Of a DNA stretch of 64,000 nt, positions 24,534-35,600 are shown piece after piece. Under the pieces are notes generated by a model. The model was given only the letters and a program-made list of their open reading frames with translations, made no database searches and was not told the DNA's origin. This DNA is from Paracyclopina nana (lineage: Eukaryota; Arthropoda; Copepoda; Cyclopoida; Cyclopettidae): contig JAGUCH010000008.1 of the NCBI GenBank assembly GCA_019096065.1, positions 191,001 through 255,000 on the forward strand, in the 5' to 3' direction. The position numbers and the translations under genes are program-made. Within the stretch, counting starts at the first letter, position 1. Each line of letters begins with the position of its first letter.

Positions 24534-25243
24534 TGATGGACGACAAGTTCATCATGGCGTTATGATATGGAAATGGGATGACAGAAACAGAAGGAAGAAG
24601 AAGATGACTATTCAACGCAAAAATATCAACCATAACCTCGCAACCTCCCTGTTGAATTGCATCAGAAATATGGGGAGGAAGATGAAGCTACCTGGTGAAG
24701 GGAGGTTAGCCTTGGGAGGACAAGGCAGGATTGCGAGGTAGAAGGGAGTTCTTCGGGGGACCTCAGAGAAGCAACATGTCAAACCTTATAGCTAGAGGTT
24801 GACTGGTGCGAACTCTGCCAGCAGCTGGAACCAGAAGATCCTCACTAAGTTTGATGTGTGCAGCACTGAAGAAACAGCCGCAGAGAAGAAACTTTATTGT
24901 CATATATATTGTTTTGAGCTCTGATTAGAAGCAGCTGTTATATTGTGTTGTGCCAGCTAATGAATAGAAAATACCATCAGACCTTAATGAAGTATATTAG
25001 TGCTCAACTCATAGCGAGGTCCTGACCCCTGGAATGATCAGGGTGAAAGGGCGAGCCTTAACCACTGGTCAACTGTACATAAGCGTGCCGAGAGGTCCCT
25101 TGCCAGAAGCTGTGTACGTGAGGCTGCGGCCTCTGCATAGCGGCTCGTGAGACCTGGCAGCTCCGGTGTTGCGAATGAGTACTGGACTTGGGACCGATGC
25201 TTAACCTTCCTAGGTTCCTGAAGAGAGTACGAATTGTACACCA
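24534..25243 (+). repeat. 5' LTR (710 bp)
   Basis: Begins TGATGGACGACAAG and ends GAATTGTACACCA. It has the same length as 47630-48339, and I saw no difference between the two. Flanking sequence diverges at exactly these positions. A TATATAT sequence lies near 24902 as a possible core promoter. No AATAAA was seen; AATAGA near 24963 may substitute. Confidence 0.95.
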
Positions 25244-25246
25244 TTT

Positions 25247-25264
25247 TGGAGGCCCCGGAGGGAT
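25247..25264 (+). promoter_or_regulatory. Primer-binding site, tRNA-Thr-like
   Basis: Three bases after the LTR the sequence reads TGGAGGCCCCGGAGGGAT. Its first 11 bases are complementary to the 3' end of animal tRNA-Thr (ending CGGGGCCTCCA), and GGGAT matches further into the T arm. The position just after the LTR is where a minus-strand primer site should lie. The exact tRNA should be confirmed in the host. Confidence 0.65.
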
Positions 25265-26528
25265 AGAATGGCCACTCTCTCTCTAGTGGTTTGAAGACCA
25301 AAAGAAGTCCTGGAAAAAGATGGATGGATGCGTCCTGAAGTTACCCATTTGTGGCTGTGAATTGCCGAGGGCGAGGCTGCAATGGTTAGGCGGCACTTTA
25401 GTTGCGACTGGGGTGTGTCAATACTGTAAAAGTCCTGAGGCTGACGAGCCAAGAAGGCCATCCCGGTGGAAGTGTCTATGTGTAGTCTAGCGGTAAATGC
25501 AATGAAAAAGGCACACGTACATTTCGCACCGTTGCCACATTTAGAGGTTGTGCCTAAATAGACTATATCTATGAATGGACGGCCCTAGTTTGTGAAGAAA
25601 ATTCCATGGATCCTAGCCAGACAAAGTTCCTATGTTGTGTGGCTTGGTACTATCATTTCCTAAGGGAGAAGGCCCGTGGGGACGTCCTTGCTTGTCTTAA
25701 GCTGGAAAATGGGAGCCAAGCAGCCGGAAATGGTAGCCGGGTGGTGGCATGCGTGTCATTGCCCCTGTGGGCTTTAATGGGTCAATGGAGCTCAAGATGG
25801 GAGCCATTTTGGAAAGTTGAACCCGTTAGAAGCTGAAGCAGATGGAAGAACGAATAACCTGGAGCGTGTAGGGCGTGCATGGAGCTTGGGGTGGAAGCCA
25901 CCCTGGAAAGTGTATGGTGCTCTGGACCAGGGCTCTTCTGGGGCGCAAAGAGTGCGCGCCTGGGCGAGCCGTATACCTGTGTGTGTGTGTACCTCTTTCT
26001 CTTTCCATTCACTTTGTTGAGCTTGCTCAGCACAGTGGCGTTCAGGATTGGTAAAAGTGAATGCAACCCTTGTTTTTCAGCTTGTGGGCACTTAGGATTC
26101 TGTTGGACATCTGGTGCCTAGGTTTGGTAATATCTCTTCTGAGCAAGTGCTCATCTTTATTCTTGTGTGTGTGTGTGTATATTTGTGTGCGTGTGGGTCT
26201 TTGGTGAAGACTACTTAGGTAAAAGTGGTCCTAATCATTGAAATAAAAACTTGTCATAGTAATTGCAACTTTTTCTCCGAGTCACTTGACCGGCGTAAGT
26301 AGGAAGCTAACTGTGCTTTGAACAGTATTACGATTAAAAGCTTTAGCTTTTAATTGAGTGCGATTAGAGGCCTAGTGCTTTTAAGTCGTGCGACGTAGCT
26401 CTGTACGAAAAGTTAGCATTTGTGTTAACTTAGTACAAAAACCTAGTTGAGTCTTAGAGATTAACTTCTCTGACGAAACTAAAGGACAAGTTGAGTTAAA
26501 GAGAACCTCTCTTTAGCGAAACGGAAGG
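25265..26528 (+). other. Untranslated leader of the retroelement
   Basis: 1.26 kb between primer site and gag. It contains (GT)n runs near 25978 and 26166, an AATAAA at 26242 and several short upstream frames, none convincing. It presumably carries packaging signals and a splice donor, but neither can be pinpointed. Confidence 0.45.
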
Positions 26529-29015
26529 ATGTCTCGTGATTTGAAAAATGCACTTCGAGTGCACTTGGAAGTCACTGAGATTGCTTTGGGGAAACTGCTG
26601 AAACCTTGCACTCCTACTGGGGGAAGCAGGGAGGCAGTGAAGGACTTTCTATCGTGGGTCAAGTACCCAACGTCTACTGGTACCTTGAATGTCACCAAGA
26701 CAGAGGTGGTAAGGGCATGGAATGCTACACAAATTATTGTCCTAAACACCGTGGAGCCCCTTTCTCTTGATTTGCATATTATGAAAATCATAGAGCAAAT
26801 GCCCCAGGATGATCCTATTAGACAGATTATGGTGGTGGTCAGGTATGTCAATGCAATTGACCCTCCTGATCGCAATTCGGCTACGTGTGCTTTGCTCCTC
26901 TATTGTTTTGGTATGGAGTATTTGAATAAAGCATTCAGGGAGAAGAAAACGATCATTCTTAACAGGTCTACTGATGCTGGTGAAGAGGACTTTGCTAGCC
27001 CTAATGAGGAATTGGAGCCAATAATAACAGCTCTGAGTACCATGATTAATAAAGAGAAACTTACTAACCCAGCAACAGGATTAGATGCTGTTGCTGCTTT
27101 GTTTGGATTACGGCCTGACTTCTTCTTAGAACCTGATGAGGAAGAAGGACTAGTGATCTCCACTTCGTTTGCAGTGGAGGATCCGCCAAAGGATGCTAAT
27201 AAAAACAAGTCATTGGACCTGTCGGCCATCCCCAAGAAGGTTGGGTTCCAAGATGGCCAAAAATCAATCCTCACTTCTACTAAAATGACTTTGAAAGACT
27301 TGACTGTCCTAAATAATTCGGTGGTTCTGCCCCCTGGTAAGGTGGTAGAAACCACAGTAATGAAATTGTTGAAAGGAAAGACCTTGAGTCCATATGACTT
27401 GGGTGTGGTGCGAGCCCATTACACTGCGTTGCATGATGCGAGCACTGCTAATAAAATAATAGCTACTGCCCAAATGACTGCAAAGCACATGTTTGGGGCT
27501 GACCCAAATGATATTTACGAACGAAACCTTGAACGGGTTTTGAAATTAGCTGATGCTGCGTCCAAGGATTCATTAGTACCAGTGGCTGAGTCGGTCTACC
27601 ATGAAGATGCCCCACTGGATGAAAGGATTGAAGCTATCAATATTAATGAAATAATAGATGTTGAATCTGCTAGGCGAGTTGTGTTGCAAATGGTGGATCC
27701 GGAGTTGTCACCTGGAAAAAAGGTCATTGAGATGCAAAAACTATTTCAGGCCTTGCAGACCAGACCTGAGTTCACCCCATTGCAGCGCAAAATCTTTGTG
27801 GAATGTCACTTAAAAAGCCCTGAGGTGAGCTATGCTGTTCCCTCGTACTCCGAACATTCGAAAAGTGTGTATGATCCTAAATACAATAAGGATTATATAC
27901 CTTTGCCTCCTAATGGGCATCTGAAATTTGCCAATACTAGTGCCCTCAAGGAGATCAGAGCAAAGTACGCTAAGAGGTTCGATATGCAAAGTTCTTCTAA
28001 TACTGCTGATAGTGTGCTAGAATTCTTGCGCACAGTGAGCACACTGGCCCGCCGGTATGACTGGAGCCATGATGCTATAATTGAAGGTTTATGCGAAGGG
28101 GCTACTGCAAGCACAGCTGAGTATTTCAGAGGTGTGGCAAGTGAAGGCGTAGAGATCCTTTGGAATGACATCTATGCTTACACCAAGAATGTCCAGGAGG
28201 TAGATGAGTTTGTAAGAATACATAACATCATCAGGAACCCCACCCAGACTTTTGATCAATCCGTTAGGGAATTGTATAAACTCAGGTTGCGAATCCATAG
28301 AGACTCTATGGATGGAGATGGCAAAGCACATGCCATTTCTGAGACGATCACTGATGCACATGCCCTACTGAAAAGGCATTGGCCTCAACAATACCAAGGG
28401 TATATCAATATATACCATGAGCATCTGTTGAAACAAGGTACGCCCCTGAGGAGCATGGCCGCTCTATCGGAGATGGTCAAGGTAATTGGGGGCCATGTGG
28501 GGACTCACATACCGAAAACTGAGCGAGACAGAGGGGCTAGAGATGCTAGGCTACCTATGGCCCCAGCTGTTAAACACAAAGCCCATCTTGCTATGGTTGA
28601 AGTTGATGAGGACAATTTGGACAGTGCTAGCATGCTATCAGTGATGTCACATGTTAGCTCAAAGAGTGCCAAAATAATAAGTGCTCTGCATGGTGAGTTG
28701 GCTAGAAAGAATACAGAATTGGAACGCCAAACTGCTGAAGTAGCGGCATTAAAAGCCGAGACTGAGGCTGAGCGATCTAAAAGAATTGCAGCTACCTTTA
28801 ATATCGACATTAGTAAGCTGCCGGCGGGAAACCCATTTGAAACAGGTGGATGCCTGTTCTGCAATGGGACCCACTATGCCAAAAGTTGCGAGAACTATCC
28901 AGGTGTTTCACTGGATGAGTTAAAAAAGGATGGCACTGTGTGTATATCTTGTAAAGGATTACACAAGGTCATAAATGGATTACCGTGCTGGAAGTCGAGA
29001 CAAGCACGAAGGTAA
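26529..29015 (+). CDS. gag: Gag polyprotein, 828 aa
   Basis: An open frame from ATG (context AAGGATGTC) to TAA. The identity rests on position after the leader and on two zinc-knuckle-like motifs at the C-terminus: C-x2-C-x3-H-x4-C at residues 775-787 and C-x2-C-x3-H-x7-C from residue 805. The spacing of the pair recalls BEL/Pao Gag more than Ty3/Gypsy. The N-terminal 650 residues, presumably matrix and capsid, match no domain I can name; a charged, probably coiled-coil segment precedes the knuckles. At 828 aa it is long for a Gag. The stop codon overlaps the next ATG as TAATG. The structural role is inferred from position. Confidence 0.85.
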   Translation: MSRDLKNALRVHLEVTEIALGKLLKPCTPTGGSREAVKDFLSWVKYPTSTGTLNVTKTEVVRAWNATQIIVLNTVEPLSLDLHIMKIIEQMPQDDPIRQIMVVVRYVNAIDPPDRNSATCALLLYCFGMEYLNKAFREKKTIILNRSTDAGEEDFASPNEELEPIITALSTMINKEKLTNPATGLDAVAALFGLRPDFFLEPDEEEGLVISTSFAVEDPPKDANKNKSLDLSAIPKKVGFQDGQKSILTSTKMTLKDLTVLNNSVVLPPGKVVETTVMKLLKGKTLSPYDLGVVRAHYTALHDASTANKIIATAQMTAKHMFGADPNDIYERNLERVLKLADAASKDSLVPVAESVYHEDAPLDERIEAININEIIDVESARRVVLQMVDPELSPGKKVIEMQKLFQALQTRPEFTPLQRKIFVECHLKSPEVSYAVPSYSEHSKSVYDPKYNKDYIPLPPNGHLKFANTSALKEIRAKYAKRFDMQSSSNTADSVLEFLRTVSTLARRYDWSHDAIIEGLCEGATASTAEYFRGVASEGVEILWNDIYAYTKNVQEVDEFVRIHNIIRNPTQTFDQSVRELYKLRLRIHRDSMDGDGKAHAISETITDAHALLKRHWPQQYQGYINIYHEHLLKQGTPLRSMAALSEMVKVIGGHVGTHIPKTERDRGARDARLPMAPAVKHKAHLAMVEVDEDNLDSASMLSVMSHVSSKSAKIISALHGELARKNTELERQTAEVAALKAETEAERSKRIAATFNIDISKLPAGNPFETGGCLFCNGTHYAKSCENYPGVSLDELKKDGTVCISCKGLHKVINGLPCWKSRQARR

Positions 29016-30250
29016 TGTCTGAAATGGAAGAAGAACCTAAAACAGACACTACACTTGATGATTGTTATGTTCTGCCCTCATTTATGCGTGGAGAATATAA
29101 CAAAGAAGTAGGGAGAGTGTATTTTGATCATCTAAAAGCACTCTCAGAAAAGAGAAAACAGTGCGCAAAGAGGCCTGATGAAAAAACCTCAAGTGCCATT
29201 GTTTTGGCCATATCTGGTTCTCAGTACATGAATGAGACTAAAGATGGGTTAACCCCACCTAGGATGTGGAAAGGAATATTGTTATGGGTAATTGTGATGC
29301 TAGCTTTGGTGCTGTGGCTGAACAATTATGACCAAGTCGTGCCTGTAGCGATAGTATACATTATAATAATGGTATGCTGGTGTATGTGCTGGTTTTTTCC
29401 AGACACATCCCACACGTATGATGTACCTGTACATGTGGCGAAGCTAACTGCTGGCTGCATTGAAACTCCGGATGAAAATGTACAGCCAGAAGGGATCATT
29501 AAAGATGATGACACGCTAAGTGTATTTTCCTTAAAACTACACAATGTGTGTGAAAGGTACTACATACCTGTCCAAATTACAGGCCAGATAAGACTTCATG
29601 CCTTATTTGACAGTGGAGCAATGGTTCAAATCATATCTCGCACACTAGTAAGGTTAGTTGAAGAAAAATTGGGTTACTCATTACCGCGAGTTCAAACCAA
29701 TTATCTTATTAAGAATTTCAATGGGGAAGAATTTCCCAGCACTGAAGGTGTGGTTCTGCAAGTCGCCTTTAACAATAGAGTACTGATTAGACAAGCAGTG
29801 TTCTTAGTCTCTGACTGTGAGACCCTGCTTATGATTGGGAATTCGTTATTAGTAGATAACAACATACGCTTGACTAGTAGGGATGGAAGTCATTTTATTG
29901 ATTTCCCAGGGCGAATAAAATATAAAAAGATTCCCCTAGTCCTTACTAAGGAAGCGTTTTACCCTGTAGCTATAAATGAAAGTATTACTGTGCTACCTGG
30001 AAGGGAAGTGACAGTTAATGCTAGCTTTCCGCATGAGATACCTTTGGTAGCTGAGCCCATTCTTGGTGATTCAGACGCCGAAGTGGACCATGATGAAGTT
30101 AAAGTAAAGCCAGAAAGTAAAAGCGTTTACTCTAGCTTTCATGATAAGTGTTTGGAATTTAGTCCGGATGAGGATTATACCAGCGCTACTGCTGAAGGAT
30201 GTGTTACTTCTGTGACTCCGGAAGGGCACTTTTCCAGTGCAGATAGGTAA
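29015..30250 (+). CDS. pro: Aspartic protease (retropepsin) with two N-terminal membrane helices
   Basis: The ATG at 29015 shares its A with the gag stop (TAATG), suggesting termination-reinitiation. A -1 frameshift is possible too, because this frame is open upstream to 28955. The protein has 411 residues. The catalytic motif is FDSGA with Asp at residue 199, and LLMIGNSLL further on fits the retropepsin pattern before the second hydrophobic turn. Unexpectedly, residues of about 87-104 and 108-129 form two strongly hydrophobic segments, WVIVMLALVLWL and VAIVYIIIMVCWCMCWFF. The protease may therefore be anchored in a membrane before or during particle maturation. The C-terminus is acidic and overlaps the next ORF by about 35 nt. 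Confidence 0.8.
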   Translation: MSEMEEEPKTDTTLDDCYVLPSFMRGEYNKEVGRVYFDHLKALSEKRKQCAKRPDEKTSSAIVLAISGSQYMNETKDGLTPPRMWKGILLWVIVMLALVLWLNNYDQVVPVAIVYIIIMVCWCMCWFFPDTSHTYDVPVHVAKLTAGCIETPDENVQPEGIIKDDDTLSVFSLKLHNVCERYYIPVQITGQIRLHALFDSGAMVQIISRTLVRLVEEKLGYSLPRVQTNYLIKNFNGEEFPSTEGVVLQVAFNNRVLIRQAVFLVSDCETLLMIGNSLLVDNNIRLTSRDGSHFIDFPGRIKYKKIPLVLTKEAFYPVAINESITVLPGREVTVNASFPHEIPLVAEPILGDSDAEVDHDEVKVKPESKSVYSSFHDKCLEFSPDEDYTSATAEGCVTSVTPEGHFSSADR

Positions 30251-32672
30251 TAATTCTGACGAGCCCATTTACATTGAGGCTCATTCTATCATAGGAAAGG
30301 CTAATATTGTTAAGAAACAACGCTATAAGCCTACCCAAATAGTGCATAAGTTAAACCTCAGTTTAAAGTCTTTGAACCATATAGTGGACACTTGCTATTG
30401 TGAGTTTATTGACACGCATATTTTGGTGCAATTTGTTGACATAAATGGATTAGCTTTCACTGACATGCACACCTTTAATGAACAAGTTCACATAAAGGGT
30501 AATGTTAAACAAAAGCTAACCAGACATTGGAACCATGTTTTCATTGCCTCTAACCAATCTGATGGTTTTGAGGAAATCACTGATGACTTATTGATAGAGT
30601 TTGTCAGTAAATGGAACTGGAATAGCCTACCATGGGTAGTTGTTGTCCCTAGTGACAAATTATTGTCTGGGGAACAAAAGCGGATTATATTAAAGCTCAA
30701 CTCTATAGTTGAAAAACTAAGTGTAGTTTGGGTAAAATACAAAAACGTTCATGATAAATGTAGGACTATAGCTCTCACTCCTATAGAGAATTACCTGGCG
30801 GGTATGGAGAGAGTGGTGCTAACTATCATGGTTCATAGTTATGATTGCTTTCCTGTTGCTTATCAAAGAAATGGAAATGATAAATATTACGAATTCACTA
30901 TCTTGGGTGCTCCCACCGTCATGTATAAGATAGCAAATGATATAGAACTAATGATCCATGTGCCTTGCCCCAAATCAAGGGATGTTGGTTACATGGCTAC
31001 CTTAGTTTACAATATATTTGGCCACTTACGTTACAAATGTGTGGCTGATAATATATGGGTGAGAACCTTAATGGATGGTGATGTGTCAGTAGAAGAACCT
31101 GTGTGTTTAGCAGTGTCTTCTGCATTGTTATTACTATCGGGCTTGCCTATGTATCCACATGAATCTACATTTGAGGATATAAAGACAAAGTTTGGTGGTT
31201 TTATACCTTTTGAGTTTAAGCCAGAAAATTGTGCTTGTGCTCTTTGTCTAGCTAACCGTGCTGGGTCTAAGATAGTGTGTAAAAGTTACACTACAATATA
31301 TGAAGGCCCTATAGCTGATCTTTGTGTCAGGCAAACGGTAATTCATAACCCATCTGAATTGGACCTAGTGTCCGCTTCTTTAGAAATAACGCAAGACGAG
31401 GCAAAGAATCAGAGGCTGTATGAAGAGGTTTATAACCTTTTATTGCAGTTCCCTAGTGAATTTGACCCACATCGAGTTCTAAATGGAGTAGCTGGCTACA
31501 CCTTTCCATTGGAACTTGACACCGTCTTAAAGTTTGACCTGGACCACATACCAGTGGAAGTCAGAGAAGACTACAGGAATATATTGATAGAATATAAGGA
31601 CATCTTCTCTGATGATCCGAGATCTTTTAGGTTATGGAATGTGGACCCCGTAAAGTTTCAATTGAAGGACAATAAACCCCTGGTACCGAAGGTGTTTAAC
31701 ATGTCTGAATATGAAACCACTCAAGTGGATAGAAAGATATCATTGATGTTATCTTCTGGTCTAATTGAGATAGTAGATAAGTCTTTGAATAGGTACTCTG
31801 CTTGTCCTTGCTTCTTGACATCAAGGCCAAACGATGAAAAGTTACCTATGAAACAACGTAAACCTAGGTTATTAGTGGACCTGACGTCCTTTAATAAGAA
31901 CCTAATTTTCACGCCATCTGAACATATTGTTCCACCTATTCCTACATTATTAGGGATGCTTTCGAACTCATGTTTGATGTCATCTTTTGATGTCACCTCA
32001 GGATATGACAATTTACCTGTCGATTCTGACAGTGCAGATATGTGCTGCCTAGCTGTGACGTCACCACGGTCTAGGTATAGAGGCCTTTATTTGAAAAGTA
32101 AGGCTATATTGCAGGGTACGGCCTTGGCTGTGAGAGAATTTTCATCTTTATTAATTCAGGCAATTAATCCTGAAATATTACCTTTCACTTGTGTCTATGT
32201 AGACGATTTATTGGTCTCTTGCAAGAATCCGGACAAACCGAAGCCGGCAACTCTAGACGATTATAAGAGGCATTTAGGTGATCTCAGGAAACTGTTTGAC
32301 AGTTTAAGGGAACTAAATGCATTATTACAAATCAAAAAGACTCAATTAGGGGTCAAGGAAGCTACAGTCCTTGGACACCTCATAAAAATTGATGAGCATG
32401 GAGTTATGACGATGCAGATGCCTGATAAATACAGGACTGCGTTTGATGACTTCCCGATGCCTTCAACAAAGAAGCAATTACAAAAGTTCATTGGTATGAC
32501 CAACTGGTTAAGCCAATATTGTCCTAACATGGCCACTTACACGGCACCTCTATTGGATGTAATGGCAACTAAACAGGGGAAAACAGGAAGTTTAACTTCT
32601 CCCTTTTCAAGAAAAATGCTTTTACAAGGTTATAGAGGAAATAAAGACAGGAATGTCCTTGGCCTTGCCTAA
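30237..32672 (+). CDS. pol: Reverse transcriptase ORF
   Basis: The frame is open from 30216 and has no early ATG, so it is probably made by a +1 frameshift from the protease frame, which ends AGG TAA at 30245-30250. Numbering from 30237, residues 1-400 are unassigned, with a CACALC cluster near 340. The fingers-palm region follows, with the first catalytic Asp in SFDVTSGYD (residue 585) and YVDD at 654-657. The sequence beyond it (LGHLIKIDEHGV, KFIGMTNWLSQYCPNMA) is typical of Ty3/Gypsy connection regions. At the 3' end the homologous frame appears to change twice within about 32590-32630, so RT and RNase H are split over two ORFs. This is either real damage, programmed shifting or base-calling error. 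Confidence 0.88.
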   Translation: MQIGNNSDEPIYIEAHSIIGKANIVKKQRYKPTQIVHKLNLSLKSLNHIVDTCYCEFIDTHILVQFVDINGLAFTDMHTFNEQVHIKGNVKQKLTRHWNHVFIASNQSDGFEEITDDLLIEFVSKWNWNSLPWVVVVPSDKLLSGEQKRIILKLNSIVEKLSVVWVKYKNVHDKCRTIALTPIENYLAGMERVVLTIMVHSYDCFPVAYQRNGNDKYYEFTILGAPTVMYKIANDIELMIHVPCPKSRDVGYMATLVYNIFGHLRYKCVADNIWVRTLMDGDVSVEEPVCLAVSSALLLLSGLPMYPHESTFEDIKTKFGGFIPFEFKPENCACALCLANRAGSKIVCKSYTTIYEGPIADLCVRQTVIHNPSELDLVSASLEITQDEAKNQRLYEEVYNLLLQFPSEFDPHRVLNGVAGYTFPLELDTVLKFDLDHIPVEVREDYRNILIEYKDIFSDDPRSFRLWNVDPVKFQLKDNKPLVPKVFNMSEYETTQVDRKISLMLSSGLIEIVDKSLNRYSACPCFLTSRPNDEKLPMKQRKPRLLVDLTSFNKNLIFTPSEHIVPPIPTLLGMLSNSCLMSSFDVTSGYDNLPVDSDSADMCCLAVTSPRSRYRGLYLKSKAILQGTALAVREFSSLLIQAINPEILPFTCVYVDDLLVSCKNPDKPKPATLDDYKRHLGDLRKLFDSLRELNALLQIKKTQLGVKEATVLGHLIKIDEHGVMTMQMPDKYRTAFDDFPMPSTKKQLQKFIGMTNWLSQYCPNMATYTAPLLDVMATKQGKTGSLTSPFSRKMLLQGYRGNKDRNVLGLA

Positions 32673-35600
32673 CTTCAAGGAAGCGTATTTAGTAGTAGAC
32701 TCGGGTGTAATAAGTACCTCAGCTCTACTTATGGAAATTGATGCCAATGGGAAGGCAGTGTGTGTTGGGGCTCACAGTGCTAGATTCCCATTGTCAGTGT
32801 GCTTGTCTTACCACTCGTTTCAGCGAGAAGCATTAGGTGTATTAATGATGATACACCACTATAAAAGTATACTCTTTGCGTATGAGCGGTTAGTGATAGT
32901 AACTGATTGTCTATCGATTGCCAGTATACTGGCTAGCTCATTTACTGGTAAAGATGCTTTTACGCACAGACTTGCAGCGAGAATATACTCCTTGCCAGTA
33001 GCGTGGAAAATACGTGCTGTGCCAAGAACTGAGATTGAAATTGTTGATATATTATTGAATAAGTATCATCAAACTGAGGGAAATACAGTGTTCTTTGCAC
33101 CGTATTCCATTCAATCGCAAATTACGAAGGACATTTATGCTGGTGTTTATCCACTCCCGGAGGAAATTTCCTCTAAAGTAATAACCACGCAGGAACTTTT
33201 GACACATGTATTTGACACTTTGGTTAATTCAGGTACTATGTCAAAGTCTTTACTACAAAAAAGATTACAATGTCTGAATGACAAGTGGGTTGAACTAATA
33301 GGTTCCTCTCCACCTTTTGTTCATGATGACACTTCCACTATTCTTCATGCGCGTCATAAGGATGATGATGAGGTTGACAGGTTAACTGAGGTTTCGCATT
33401 CATTTGAAGGTGAAGCTAACCCTGAATCCCCTGTCTTTGACATAGAAAACAATGTTATTGTTGACGCAATTACTGTTAAGCGTAAAATATCGGTACATTT
33501 ACCAGGAATTACACGCAACCTTCTCATACGTTTGCAACAAAACTGTGAGGAAACTCAAAAACTAGTGAACATGTTAGTTCTCACTCCTGAACACGAGGTA
33601 CCTACCAGTATTGCGGCCAGGTACCGTGTCATTGATTGTGCACTTCTTGTTATTAGAAAGAATGTAAAGTTACCATTTACGAAGGCCACCAACACGAAAG
33701 TGTATATGAGCATGCAAAATTGTGTTTACTTGATGGCCTGCATTCACCTTTTACATAACCATTTAGGAAGTAAGAAGGTGAATACCTTGTTTACACAGTC
33801 TATGTTCTCAACTTATTCTGCTAGAATAAGTAGAATAATTGTAGGTGCGTGCATGCATTGTGCACTGTATAGACAAGCAAATACAAGGTTTGTGGGTAAG
33901 GGCAGATTCCGTATTCCGGATAAGCCCTTTGACCTTGTTATGATTGACCTTGCTTACTTTGATCAAACTTTAGTCAAAGGAAAGGATGCCAAAGTATGCC
34001 TAGTTATTATCGATGTTTATTCGAAAATGATAATAGCTAAACCTTTGTTAAATTCCACTTACAGGGAGGTAGCTACTGCTATGGAAGAAGTAACCTCCTT
34101 GTTTGGTGTGCCTAAAACCTTATTGGCTGATAATGGAGCGCAGCTTACTAGTAACCATGCCCTCCAGCGCTTGATTGACAAGTATAAAATACAGGAATTG
34201 TGCCAATACAGAACACTGTCACCAAACAAACATTCAAATGCTTATGCTGAGAACAGTGTTCGTGTTTTGAGGAATGCTTTAATACTAAACTCCAAGTCAT
34301 ATAAGCGGCCTATGAGTGAAGTATTTAAACTGTCTGTATATGCCATAAATAACCGCCCACTAACTTATTTATCATATACTGACCCGAATGGAGTCAAAGT
34401 AATACCTACTCCATTCTCTCTATTCTTTGACAAAATGCCAGGTTACCACCTTGGGCGTGATGTCTTTGAAATATTGAGCGAAAGTGAGGACATCATACAT
34501 AAAGCTGAATGGCAGGATGTCATGAGGAAGTATGATGAGGAAGAGCAAAGACGTTTTGAACTAATGAAAGCCACTGAAAGGCCTTCGTTTAAACCTGAAA
34601 TTGGTTCATTAGTCTTAGTTATTAAACATCCTGTAAATAAGCATGGGTACAAATTCATGCAGGATCTATTTGAGGTGATTGATGTGGGGTCCCACTCCAC
34701 TGTGGCAGTAAAACCTTATTTGCATGATGGACTAACTCGTGAAGTCAGTCTGGATCATGTAAAGTTGTACCGGTTTCATGAGTTATATAAGTTCTTACCT
34801 GAAAAGATAACTCATTTGCTTATGCGGCCTTACACTCCTGATGAGATGTTACAACGTCTTTCCAGGAATGAAATGCTTAAATTCTTGGAGGAGGATGAGC
34901 CTGAAGTAAATGAGTATGCATTGCGAAATCGAGTGTCACAAAGTATTGCCGCTCGAGATGAAGCGAAAAGTGAATGGGCTTCCAACGTAACAGAAGAACT
35001 TATTACTGCTACTTCTTCGCTAGGAACCTCTACCATAAAGGATCACCAAACCTTGAAACATTCTGGATCTATACTGCGGAAGAAGGCTACTGATTTGTTT
35101 AAGCCCTCTGATGTGCGTCGCATCCAGGAGGAAAATCGTAGAATTGTTAAGCAGCAATGGGACAATTATGTACCTAAACCACCGCCTAATGAAGGTGTGA
35201 CTGATTCTGCTGATTCTGCTCATATGAAGGAAGGTTCGTACCTTTCTCCGAATGAACAGAAGGCTGATAAACTCATTGACCAGTTACTCGAATCTAGTAG
35301 CAAAACATATGAAACTACCCTCTACGAGGAGCTTAAGTCTCTCCAATCGGAAGATTTACCCACTTTTGAAGACTTGGCTGCAAAAGGGAAGGTATTCCTC
35401 GAAGTACCGAAATCCACTCGACCACGCAGCCCCAGTCAAATAAGTACACCTACTAATATGACTGGGACACTATTGAATGATGATGTCAGTCCAGTTCCTC
35501 GTGCTTTTAGAGGTCGAAGGTCACCGCGCCCCAGCCCCAAAAGCCCAGAACAGGAAGAAGCTGACATCTCAAAAGTAGTGAGCGAGGCCTCGTTGCTTAT

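Noticed and set aside
28922-28928. A AAA AAG slippery heptamer in the gag frame
   Set aside because: The -1 frame entered there meets TAA at 28952, before the protease frame opens, so it cannot produce Gag-Pro.
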